Shown here piece by piece: positions 22,079-27,601 of a stretch of DNA of 27,601 bases (position 1 is the first letter of the stretch; each line of letters opens with the position of its first letter). The notes under the pieces were generated by a model. That model did no database searches, had not been told where the DNA came from, and saw only the letters and a program-made list of their open reading frames with translations. The DNA comes from a virus, in the IMG/VR virus record IMGVR_UViG_3300021960_000397, positions 1 through 27,601 of that record; one strand, 5' to 3'. A program made the position numbers and the translations under genes.

Positions 22079-22380
22079 TAAACATACAAGATGCATTAGA
22101 GTTCAAGTATAAAGGATGCCAATACTCCTGTGGAGAGACCTATGAGTCTCTAGTCTGGATGGACGAGGGGGTAGCTAAGCCGACAAAGACAAAGCTTGCC
22201 GCAGCATGGAAAGAGCTCTTAGCAGAAAGAGAGAAGTATGCATATGTAGCTAAGAGGATAGCGGAGTACCCTCCCATATCTGAGCAGCTAGACATGCAGT
22301 TTAAAGACAAGCTCAACGGCACAGACACATGGGCATCAGCAATTGCGATAGTGAAAGCTAAGTACCCTAAGCCAGAGTAA
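22075..22380 (+). CDS. Probable tail fibre assembly chaperone (XkdW-like)
   Basis: The product has 101 residues. The C-terminal block RIAEYPPISEQLDMQF, then W near residue 86 and the ending VKAKYPKPE, is characteristic of small phage proteins annotated as XkdW-like or tail fibre assembly proteins, which bind the fibre tip during trimerisation. The N-terminal part has short beta strands with Cys16 and Cys20. It overlaps the fibre stop by ATGA, which fits co-translation with its substrate. The motif is clear; the chaperone role is by analogy. Confidence 0.75.
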   Translation: MINIQDALEFKYKGCQYSCGETYESLVWMDEGVAKPTKTKLAAAWKELLAEREKYAYVAKRIAEYPPISEQLDMQFKDKLNGTDTWASAIAIVKAKYPKPE

Positions 22381-22404
22381 CACTAACTAACAGGAGAGAG
22401 CATC

Positions 22405-22644
22405 ATGGATTCAGTAGTACTGGGAATAATAGGACTTATAGTATCCGTGATGCTTGCCTTGTTTGGTATAGTATTCAGGAGGATGAACGAGATGGATAGT
22501 AGATTAAGAGAAGCACCGAGTAGGGAAGAGGTCCGAGAGCTAGTTCAGGATAAGCTAGCCCCTATTGACGTCCTCCAGAAAGAGATTAAAGAAGACGTCA
22601 AGTCTATCAATCGTAAGTTAGATAAGCTTTTAGACAAAGGTTAA
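22405..22644 (+). CDS. Single-TM protein with coiled coil, possible holin or spanin-like
   Basis: The product has 79 residues: an N-terminal hydrophobic helix (about residues 3-24) followed by a basic RRM and a charged helical tail (residues 27-79) rich in Glu, Lys and Leu with heptad spacing. This is the reverse of XhlA-type proteins, which have the membrane helix at the C-terminus, but the size and position after the tail fibre match class II/III holin-like proteins such as T7 gp17.5. A clear AGGAG lies 12 bases upstream. It is the last gene of the + strand operon. A membrane-anchored accessory lysis role is possible; a second, better holin candidate lies on the other strand. Confidence 0.65.
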   Translation: MDSVVLGIIGLIVSVMLALFGIVFRRMNEMDSRLREAPSREEVRELVQDKLAPIDVLQKEIKEDVKSINRKLDKLLDKG

Positions 22645-22658
22645 AAACGCTCCTGGCC

Positions 22659-23129
22659 TTAAGCTGGATAGTGGTCCCTAGCTAACTGGAAATGGGGGCC
22701 ATCCATGAAAGGTGTCTTACCTTTACTTCGTCTTAGGTCAACGTAGTTATTGGACAATTGCCTTGCGCTGCATTGAGCGTCAGTAAGGTATGTATGCCAA
22801 GCTGCGCCCCACACAATCGTAACACCTAATTGAGTAGCTGCCTGTCTCATGGCCTCTGCTACTTGATAGATTGGTGTCCAGTCCCAACTAATCCTACCAT
22901 CGATATAAGGTACCAAGTCCACTGCGTGGCCTGTGATGTGCCTAGAATCCATTGTCTTAGAAGCCCCTGACCTTACAAGCTTAAGCTGTCTTTCCGTCGT
23001 ACGAAGCCCCTCAATCACAGCAAAGTCTACTGTAGTATACTGTAGTGCTAATCGTACTACTGCTACTAGATCCTCATGAACTCCCTCTAAACTCTTCTCT
23101 GATCTTCTGCCGAATTTATAGTTACTCAT
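22659..23129 (-). CDS. Endolysin, M15-type L-alanyl-D-glutamate peptidase
   Basis: The 156-residue product cleaves peptide stems of peptidoglycan at the end of infection. It has the M15 zinc peptidase motif SRHITGHAVDLV (residues 62-73), giving ligands His64 and Asp71, with the third ligand His146 in GPHFQL. An upstream EGLRTTERQ block (40-48) and VWGAAW (106-111, where relatives have WGGDW) complete the VanY/T5-endolysin pattern. There is no signal peptide or cell-wall-binding domain, so export must depend on a holin. The start overlaps the end of the DUF1289 gene, whose AGGAGG provides the ribosome binding site. It is the last gene of the leftward operon and ends 14 bases from the converging + strand gene. 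Confidence 0.93.
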   Translation of the reverse strand: MSNYKFGRRSEKSLEGVHEDLVAVVRLALQYTTVDFAVIEGLRTTERQLKLVRSGASKTMDSRHITGHAVDLVPYIDGRISWDWTPIYQVAEAMRQAATQLGVTIVWGAAWHTYLTDAQCSARQLSNNYVDLRRSKGKTPFMDGPHFQLARDHYPA

Positions 23130-23277
23130 CTTCTAGCCTCCTCAGTACAGTTAGTTTCTCTTCGTCTGTCATGTCCATCCAGCTCTCTATCTCATCATCA
23201 GTACGACCACACCCCTTGCAAACATCACCATTAAACGTCTGTGTACATTCTCGCTTACAAGGCGATTCTATATACAT
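23122..23277 (-). CDS. DUF1289 family zinc-knuckle protein
   Basis: This 51-residue gene is easily missed. Residues 5-34 follow the DUF1289 (YdhL) pattern: SPC near the start, Cys11, Cys20, then C-x-GCGRTDDEI with Cys23, followed by a Trp and M-x-D-E-E-K-L. Four cysteines (7, 11, 20, 23) probably hold zinc. The ATG at 23277 follows AGGAGG with 6 bases of spacing, the frame fills a 150-base gap, and its stop overlaps the endolysin start. Cellular members are of unknown function. Here it is co-transcribed with lysis genes. A match this good across a short length is convincing. Confidence 0.85.
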   Translation of the reverse strand: MYIESPCKRECTQTFNGDVCKGCGRTDDEIESWMDMTDEEKLTVLRRLEDE

Positions 23278-23279
23278 AC

Positions 23280-23960
23280 CTAACCTCCTAGCTTCTTGAA
23301 CGGGGTAAAGGATGTCTCGAACTGTACTTGTTGTCCTACCTTTAAGCTCTTAGGACTACGCATCTTATAGCCTATCCGCATACGTAAACCATATTTCCCA
23401 CCTGGTGAGTAAGGTATCACAGCATATAGCTCACTGTACTTGCGTCCATTGTATTCTAACGTATTGAAGTACCAGCCCTTGCGATACCCTTCTTTGTCAC
23501 CCACATACCAGAAGGACTCACTATCATCATACTTTATGTCACCCTTCACGTCATATATGAAGGTAAGCTTAGACACAGTAAAGCCCATGACTACGAACTT
23601 AAAGTAATATGCTGGGTTACGTATTGCAATCCAACGATACCTGTGCCATAATAACTTAAAGAACCCAAAGTCAGGATTAAGAGTAAGCTGATGTATGTCA
23701 GGTGCTATCTCTTTTCCTGGTATGAAGTACCCTATCTTTACACGTTCTGAGGTGGGACCAAGTAGGCCATCTATATCTGTATGCTTGTTATCTGGTAGGT
23801 GTGACTCATGGTTATCGAACCACCGAAACATCCTCGGAAGTTGCTCTTGGCCTTTAGGTACGAAGGGAAGTATGAAGGGAAGTAATAACATACCTGCTAT
23901 CTCCACAGGGAAGACACAGAACACGTATCTTAATATGTACTTACATATAATTAGTTTCAT
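23280..23960 (-). CDS. Hypothetical membrane-anchored protein (DUF7338-like)
   Basis: The product has 226 residues. An N-terminal hydrophobic helix (about residues 8-34) is followed by a soluble part with FRWFDNHES (45-53) and a RW-x-AIRNPAYYFKF block (about 109-123). Several beta strands follow (133-200) with Tyr, Lys and Gly. The DN-x-E...RNP layout resembles a phage protein family listed as DUF7338; I recall this from motif shape and hold it tentatively. The start overlaps the preceding gene by ATGA. It probably sits in the inner membrane with a globular domain, but which side is not clear. The function is unknown; its place within the lysis cluster suggests a late role. Confidence 0.65.
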   Translation of the reverse strand: MKLIICKYILRYVFCVFPVEIAGMLLLPFILPFVPKGQEQLPRMFRWFDNHESHLPDNKHTDIDGLLGPTSERVKIGYFIPGKEIAPDIHQLTLNPDFGFFKLLWHRYRWIAIRNPAYYFKFVVMGFTVSKLTFIYDVKGDIKYDDSESFWYVGDKEGYRKGWYFNTLEYNGRKYSELYAVIPYSPGGKYGLRMRIGYKMRSPKSLKVGQQVQFETSFTPFKKLGG

Positions 23961-24181
23961 TTATATATACTCCTATATAATCCAAGTATCTCTAATATAA
24001 TATATACAATGCTGCCCGTAACAAAGCCCCAGTTACCACTATGCACAAACACTAATAAATACCCCGTGCTCCCTAGCATCGTAAGTATCCAGCCTGCCGT
24101 TCTTGTATGTGTAGACCAAGCCAGCAGAAATGTCCCAAACAATCCAAGTGCCGTTGCTATCCATTCGAGCATCATATACAT
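23957..24181 (-). CDS. Small membrane protein, PnuC-like half
   Basis: The product has 74 residues with three hydrophobic helices (about 3-20, 29-47 and 52-69) joined by short loops. The pattern LEWIA..LG..L.A....GW (residues 5-31) resembles part of PnuC-type nicotinamide riboside transporters, but it is far shorter than the usual seven helices, so the resemblance may only reflect hydrophobic composition. Several ATGs (24181, 24175, 24172) are possible. Overlaps the next gene by ATGA. Alternatives are a holin-like or antiholin-like protein. Function unknown. Confidence 0.6.
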   Translation of the reverse strand: MYMMLEWIATALGLFGTFLLAWSTHTRTAGWILTMLGSTGYLLVFVHSGNWGFVTGSIVYIILEILGLYRSIYK

Positions 24182-24184
24182 TGT

Positions 24185-24373
24185 TCATTTTCCCCACCCC
24201 TGTGTGATTACGTGAAAGACCCTGCGTATCACTAGATTCTTTATCAACATCCCTAAGGTAAGGCCTAGTACCACTTCATACGATAGGCCGAACCCTAAGA
24301 ACACCCCCATGCTTGCTCCAGTATTAACTACTGCTTCGATCAGTGACCCTAGTTTACTCTGTGAGTTAGCCAT
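24185..24373 (-). CDS. Small membrane protein, DUF7220-like
   Basis: The product has 62 residues. It starts MANSQSKLGSLIEAVVNTG, has one or two hydrophobic helices (about 20-46) and ends with a basic VIRRVF block. The S-L-x-E-x-x-x-N-x-G start and the RR-x-F end are the pattern of small phage membrane proteins known as DUF7220, as far as I recall. GGAGG lies 4 bases before the ATG. The role is unknown. It is one of four consecutive small hydrophobic or unknown genes between the holin and endolysin. Confidence 0.65.
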   Translation of the reverse strand: MANSQSKLGSLIEAVVNTGASMGVFLGFGLSYEVVLGLTLGMLIKNLVIRRVFHVITQGWGK

Positions 24374-24393
24374 ACTACCTCCAACTTCTGCTG

Positions 24394-24462
24394 TTATGGA
24401 CTAAGTATAGCATAGATTGCTAGTAATACAAGTATACCTGGTATCATTATTAAAGCTGTCAT
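24394..24462 (-). CDS. 22-residue membrane micro-peptide
   Basis: The ATG overlaps the preceding stop (ATGA), AGGAG lies 10 bases upstream, and the frame runs to TAA at 24396-24394. Residues 2-20 are almost entirely hydrophobic (Leu, Ile, Ala, Met, Val) with one Pro and end Ser-Pro. It would make a single transmembrane helix with no soluble domain, similar in scale to pinholin-type or single-gene lysis peptides. It fills an 85-base gap in a tightly packed operon. Translation has to be shown; the position and coupled start favour a real gene. Confidence 0.5.
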   Translation of the reverse strand: MTALIMIPGILVLLAIYAILSP

Positions 24463-24752
24463 AATATATCTGCTCCTGATTCATTCACTGTTTCCCAGAA
24501 TGATTCTCTTACTTCACTTATTAGAGTACCTTCCTCCTCAGTTAGTTCCCTCTTGCCAGATGGGTGCTGGTTATATTTATCCATAGTGCGCAGCTTCTGG
24601 CCAAACTCCTCTAGTGCAGCATGCAACTGATGTGCTTGCATCATCATATTATATGTGTACAGTTGTGATTCATCGCCCATGTCAAATGTCATAGTAACCA
24701 TAGGACCAGGCACCCGTGCTTCTTCTTCATAATCGTAGTGGTGTATGTTCAT
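24459..24752 (-). CDS. Hypothetical acidic phage protein
   Basis: The product has 97 residues. The first 35 are beta-like (VTMTFDMGDESQ), the rest helical, with HAALEEFGQKLRTMDKY (about 44-60) and a C-terminal helix ending near residue 96. The pattern E-F-x-x-x-LR...KY...E-x-x-x-x-VR-x-x-F is a recurring one among small unannotated phage proteins. It overlaps the holin stop at its own start (ATGA), so it is probably translated by coupling. It lies in the lysis cluster, but its soluble nature gives no hint of a lysis role. Function unknown. Confidence 0.65.
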   Translation of the reverse strand: MNIHHYDYEEEARVPGPMVTMTFDMGDESQLYTYNMMMQAHQLHAALEEFGQKLRTMDKYNQHPSGKRELTEEEGTLISEVRESFWETVNESGADIL

Positions 24753-25117
24753 TTGCGTTTCTCCACTGATCTGCCTATACCGTATATGCCAAGGAAGGCA
24801 CCTGAGATCTGAGCTAGGAACTCATTCATTGGAACAAAGCCCATGCCCATAGCAATCAGGAGACAGGTAAGACCTAAACTAACTATCGGTCTCCATGACT
24901 TGCTTAATAGATTACCATGTTGCTGCTCAGCTTTAGCCACTGAAGCGTTAGCCTCAATGACTGTGCTCTGTAGCTCCATCATCTTAATACTAACCTGTGC
25001 TTCTATCTGTGCTAACTGATTACGTAACTGCATTCGTTCCTCATCTGAGGTATGTACGTTATCAATCAGGTCAGCAGCAGGTTTAAAGATATCACCTAAG
25101 AACCCGAATAAACTCAT
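24749..25117 (-). CDS. Holin, Holin_3TMs-type
   Basis: The 122-residue product is the likely pore former that releases the endolysin. Residues 1-70 are soluble and helical: FGFLGDIFKPAADLIDNVHTS is the family's start, followed by a charged coiled-coil-like helix with a KAEQQHGN-L-SKSWRPIVSL junction (about 68-87). Two hydrophobic helices (about 82-97 and 101-116) follow with a short polar link, and a basic EKRK end. The SWRP motif before the first helix is diagnostic of this holin family. It overlaps both neighbours by ATGA. It is the strongest holin candidate in the window. Confidence 0.88.
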   Translation of the reverse strand: MSLFGFLGDIFKPAADLIDNVHTSDEERMQLRNQLAQIEAQVSIKMMELQSTVIEANASVAKAEQQHGNLLSKSWRPIVSLGLTCLLIAMGMGFVPMNEFLAQISGAFLGIYGIGRSVEKRK

Positions 25118-25644
25118 GTGTCCTCCTCGTGGATAAGACCACGTTTAATTCTAGTGTACATCATTAACGCTCTAGTTGCAAGGTGTAACAGTGGATCAAT
25201 CCCTGTTTCCTTATCTTCCCTTACACCAGAACTAGACTCTGCTAAGTGCCTAAACATACTGGCGTGCATATCTTTATGGCTTGACTTAGACCCATTAGGG
25301 GATGCCCAATTGGCATCTCCCCCAGGTTTGTCATGCTTCCTAGCACCGAACTCTACTACAGTTAAGAAGTCGTAGAACTCAGGAGACATGTACTTCATGT
25401 TAACATTAATCTCCTCATCCTCAAAGGGATCATAGAAGTTACCCATATCATCTATTGAGTCTGGCCACTCATCATCGCTGTAGTCTACGTCTAAGTCTTT
25501 CAGCAACAGAGGCTCATCATACAGTCCCATGTCCTGGTTCTTCTCTGCTAGGTAGTCTAGCTTCTTCTCTCTTTCCATCTTCTGCCACAGATAGTCTTCA
25601 TCTACCCTATCCCAGTCTATGTCATCCCACGTTTTATTACTCAT
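25114..25644 (-). CDS. dATP/dGTP diphosphohydrolase-like (DUF5664, MazG-related)
   Basis: The product has 176 residues. The C-terminal half (about 80-172) has the signature of the dATP/dGTP diphosphohydrolase N-terminal family (formerly DUF5664): VVEFGARKHDKPGGDANW, then MFRHLAESSSG, then DKETGIDPLLHLATRALMM. Family members hydrolyse dNTPs to dNMPs, and the related MazZ serves phages that replace adenine by 2-aminoadenine. The N-terminal 75 residues are acidic and Asp/Glu/Tyr-rich, unlike the usual short N-terminus. The ATG at 25644 has AGGAG 7 bases upstream and overlaps the stop of the ATPase gene; a longer start is less likely. No purZ or datZ is visible in this window. Confidence 0.75.
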   Translation of the reverse strand: MSNKTWDDIDWDRVDEDYLWQKMEREKKLDYLAEKNQDMGLYDEPLLLKDLDVDYSDDEWPDSIDDMGNFYDPFEDEEINVNMKYMSPEFYDFLTVVEFGARKHDKPGGDANWASPNGSKSSHKDMHASMFRHLAESSSGVREDKETGIDPLLHLATRALMMYTRIKRGLIHEEDT

Positions 25645-26590
25645 CGTCATCTCCTGGAAACGGACATTCAAACTTCATGTTGTAGATATCATCTTCTAAC
25701 CATTTATCTACAGCTGACTGAAGTCCTCGTGCACCTGTGCCCTTACTGTCTGCCTCATCAACCATCTTCCTAATGTAATAGTTAGATGCTTGCATCTCAT
25801 ATCCTAAGAAATCACACATCTCTTTATATTCAGGTAAGATATGATCTACTAGTATAGACCTTAACTGCTTCCTGTCAAGTCTATCTAACTCCCCTATGCT
25901 GGATATCCTACCTACCAGCTGGGTAATCATACCTCCCTTCTCTAGCTGCTGATGCAGGTCAACTACAGGTGGCTGTATCTCACCACTGAATCCCATAGCT
26001 GGCTTGGCTCTGGCTGCTGCTAAGTGTCTGATCTGAGGAAAGTTACCAGCAAACACAAACATCATACTACTTGTGTCTAGGTGTTGGTCCTTAGCTACTG
26101 GTAGTTTCATTCCCTCTACTATCTTTAACAAACCATACTGAGTCTTACGGTTATGGTCTGTCCCTGACTTGCCCACAGCAGGCATACACATCTTATCTAC
26201 TTCATCTAAGAACACTACTGTAGATGCTAGTGCAAACTTATCACGCCAGTTGGCACGGTAATGCTCTTCTAGTAAGTCTTGTACATCGTCACCCTCCCAA
26301 CCTCTGGCGCTTAATGATGTACAGTCAATCTCTAGCAGGGGTGCCATCTTATACTTTGATATCTCACCTACTGCCTTGATTGCTTCTCTTACTATCAGTG
26401 TCTTACCACTACCACTTGGCCCCATGAGTAGAGAGTTAGACTTTTTAAACTGCTTGCCTCCCATCCCTAAGCTCATGCATCTTGCAAAGTGTAGAAACAT
26501 AGCCGTACTAATAACCCGCCTGGCTTGCTTCTGCCCTACCACAGACTCACCAATATACTCGTTGATCTTCTTCGGACTGATTATATTCAT
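25637..26590 (-). CDS. ClpX-like AAA+ ATPase without zinc domain
   Basis: The 317-residue product is probably a protein unfoldase. Its motifs follow ClpX order: VVGQ (17-20), Walker A GPSGSGKT (57-64), pore loop GWEG (97-100, GYVG in ClpX), Walker B VVFLDE (125-130), QYGLLKIVEG (151-160), sensor 1 near FVFAGN (178-183), MGF (199-201) where ClpX has its IGF ClpP-docking loop, arginine finger in VGRIS (Arg228) and sensor 2 GARGL (286-290). The N-terminal zinc-binding domain is missing, and the loop equivalent to the RKH loop is shortened. It may redirect host ClpP or act alone on phage or host proteins. GGAGAG precedes the ATG; the next gene overlaps. Confidence 0.88.
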   Translation of the reverse strand: MNIISPKKINEYIGESVVGQKQARRVISTAMFLHFARCMSLGMGGKQFKKSNSLLMGPSGSGKTLIVREAIKAVGEISKYKMAPLLEIDCTSLSARGWEGDDVQDLLEEHYRANWRDKFALASTVVFLDEVDKMCMPAVGKSGTDHNRKTQYGLLKIVEGMKLPVAKDQHLDTSSMMFVFAGNFPQIRHLAAARAKPAMGFSGEIQPPVVDLHQQLEKGGMITQLVGRISSIGELDRLDRKQLRSILVDHILPEYKEMCDFLGYEMQASNYYIRKMVDEADSKGTGARGLQSAVDKWLEDDIYNMKFECPFPGDDDE

Positions 26591-26599
26591 AGTCTCTCC

Positions 26600-27310
26600 T
26601 TAGTACACTTTGCCAACCCACTTACCTTTACTGTCTAAGTACATGGGAATTAGTCTAGGTATTCCATTCTCAATCACACCGATACCTAAGATAGGTCGCT
26701 TAGTCTGTAGCTTATTATACTCAAAAGCTAATGCCTTGTGGTCAATCAAGCAACCTACTGTCATGCCCCAGTTCAATGAGCGTGGGCTAGATGTATACGC
26801 TATCTCGAACTTGGAATGGTAATGACCTTGTACACAGGACATCCCCATCTGTTCGGCTGCTTTGAGTACGTTGGCTGCGAACTGGTGCTTGAAGATGATG
26901 TCTTGAACCTTGTGCGCCTTAACAATAATTTCTTCGTGCCACTGCCAGCCGTCGTCAACAAGTAAGACATCGTTATAGTCCTTTAAGAAGTGTCTAGGAA
27001 TCCCACCTGCTTTACCTCGACGGTAGCTAAGTGAGCCGTGGTTACTGTGCACTAGGTCCATCTTAGGAAATATCTTCTTTAATTCCTTGACACCTTTCTG
27101 TGCTGCAATTAACTCATCACCTGGTGAAAGTAAATCAGGATCACTATCATGAAAAGATATACCATGATTATCCACTTCATCACCAATGTTAATGATACGT
27201 GTTGGGTCAAAGCTTTTCTTCACTGCCTTCAAGAAAGCAAATGAATCAGGATGATGGTACGGCATATGAAGGTCGCTTATTACTAGAATACGTTTATCTT
27301 TAGCTCTCAT
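26600..27310 (-). CDS. Calcineurin-like metallophosphoesterase
   Basis: The product has 236 residues with all ligands of a dinuclear metal centre: DLH (Asp13, His15), GDEVD (Asp44), SNHG (Asn90, His91; usually GNHD/E), His142 in KHQF, and GHYH (His163, His165). It would hydrolyse phosphomonoesters, diesters or nucleotides; the substrate cannot be read from sequence. Phage members of this group have been considered DNA- or nucleotide-processing. Its neighbours, the ClpX-like ATPase and a dNTP diphosphohydrolase-like enzyme, suggest a nucleic acid or nucleotide role. Its start overlaps the end of the upstream zinc-ribbon gene, and it is followed by the ATPase after 9 bases. Confidence 0.9.
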   Translation of the reverse strand: MRAKDKRILVISDLHMPYHHPDSFAFLKAVKKSFDPTRIINIGDEVDNHGISFHDSDPDLLSPGDELIAAQKGVKELKKIFPKMDLVHSNHGSLSYRRGKAGGIPRHFLKDYNDVLLVDDGWQWHEEIIVKAHKVQDIIFKHQFAANVLKAAEQMGMSCVQGHYHSKFEIAYTSSPRSLNWGMTVGCLIDHKALAFEYNKLQTKRPILGIGVIENGIPRLIPMYLDSKGKWVGKVY

Positions 27311-27506
27311 TATTCACCCCCTCGATAACACAGGTACATATATAGTCAGCGAAGTCTTCTTCAACACAGACCTTAACATAATCCAGACCACCGTCAATGC
27401 TTATCTTACCACATGCACAGGTAACAAAGTCATGTCGATGCTTAGACTCAATCGCATCTCCACACTGCCTACACACTGCAGAGTTCCTCAGTAGATTCTC
27501 ACTCAT
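27300..27506 (-). CDS. Small zinc-ribbon protein (DUF7695-like)
   Basis: The product has 68 residues. Cys12, Cys15, Cys30 and Cys32 form a CxxC...CxC knuckle, with HRHDFVTCACGKISIDGG (about 23-40) as the most distinctive block; that block is shared by a small phage family known to me as DUF7695. The C-terminal half is acidic with two further cysteines. The start overlaps the preceding stop (TAATG) and AGGAGG lies nearby. Possible roles are protein or nucleic acid binding; nothing more can be said. Confidence 0.75.
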   Translation of the reverse strand: MSENLLRNSAVCRQCGDAIESKHRHDFVTCACGKISIDGGLDYVKVCVEEDFADYICTCVIEGVNNES

Positions 27507-27601
27507 TATACAAACCTCCTAGTAACTTCCATTATATCTATGGTCTCATCTACTACATCAGGTTCCCAGCCCTTCTTCACTTCCTCCTTGGGTTCTTCCT
27601 T
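27506..27601 (-). CDS. Truncated gene, C-terminal 31 codons only
   Basis: The open frame runs off the right edge of the window. The 31 residues seen are highly charged (KEEPKEE), contain GWEPDVVDETIDI, and end EVTRRFV before TAA. The stop overlaps the next gene's ATG (TAATG), and AGGAGG inside its last codons serves that gene. The acidic, Lys/Glu-rich tail resembles a disordered C-terminus. No function can be assigned from this fragment. Confidence 0.7.
   Translation of the reverse strand, partial: KEEPKEEVKKGWEPDVVDETIDIMEVTRRFV

Noticed and set aside
1-27601. CRISPR arrays, insertion sequences, rRNA
   Set aside because: No regularly spaced repeats, transposase genes, terminal inverted repeats or rRNA-like sequence were found on reading both strands.

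Overview
The window is part of the genome of a tailed phage with podovirus-type morphogenesis genes. Terminase large subunit, portal, scaffold, major capsid, tubular tail proteins A and B, three internal (ejection) proteins and a T7-type tail fibre follow each other on the + strand. No integrase, repressor, DNA polymerase or RNA polymerase lies in the window, and nothing here is chromosomal. Nearly every gene has an AGGAG-type ribosome binding site, the genome is moderately AT-rich, and the tail genes carry domain types common in marine podophages. A proteobacterial, possibly marine, host is therefore likely, but this is inference and the host cannot be fixed from the sequence.

Layout: (1) 1-494 is non-coding, with G-runs, short direct repeats and small hairpins, and it ends in a near-consensus sigma-70 promoter (495-524). 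(2) 557-3467 holds eight small, mostly overlapping genes, including an FmdB-type zinc ribbon and three tandem beta-rich proteins, at least two of them paralogous. (3) 3467-8391 holds a small membrane ORF overlapping terminase, terminase itself, two more small membrane proteins, three proteins sharing a C-terminal motif, portal, and a Bbp19-like protein. (4) 8402-11026 holds scaffold, a complete tRNA-Asp(GUC), a structured leader, the major capsid gene and a hairpin-flanked virion-type gene. (5) 11092-22644 holds the tail tube genes, three internal virion proteins, the tail fibre, its probable chaperone, and a membrane/coiled-coil protein. (6) 22659-27601 is a second transcription unit on the - strand that converges on the first with only 14 bp between stop codons. 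Read in its own direction it gives a truncated gene, a zinc-ribbon protein, a metallophosphoesterase, a ClpX-like AAA+ ATPase, a dATP/dGTP diphosphohydrolase-like enzyme, a holin, several small membrane or unknown proteins, a DUF1289 zinc protein and an M15 peptidase endolysin.

How it fits together: the + strand operon appears to be driven at least in part by the host-type promoter at its head and supplies the particle, the packaging motor and the ejection apparatus. The - strand operon joins nucleotide and host-takeover functions to lysis, with endolysin as the last gene. The most notable features are the phage ClpX-like ATPase, which keeps a candidate ClpP-docking tripeptide but has no zinc domain; the tRNA and pseudoknot-like leader before the capsid gene; the shared C-terminal tag in three successive proteins; the second P-loop-like motif in terminase; and several very small genes (1706-1882, 3467-3622, 4922-5098, 23122-23277, 24394-24462) that are easy to miss.
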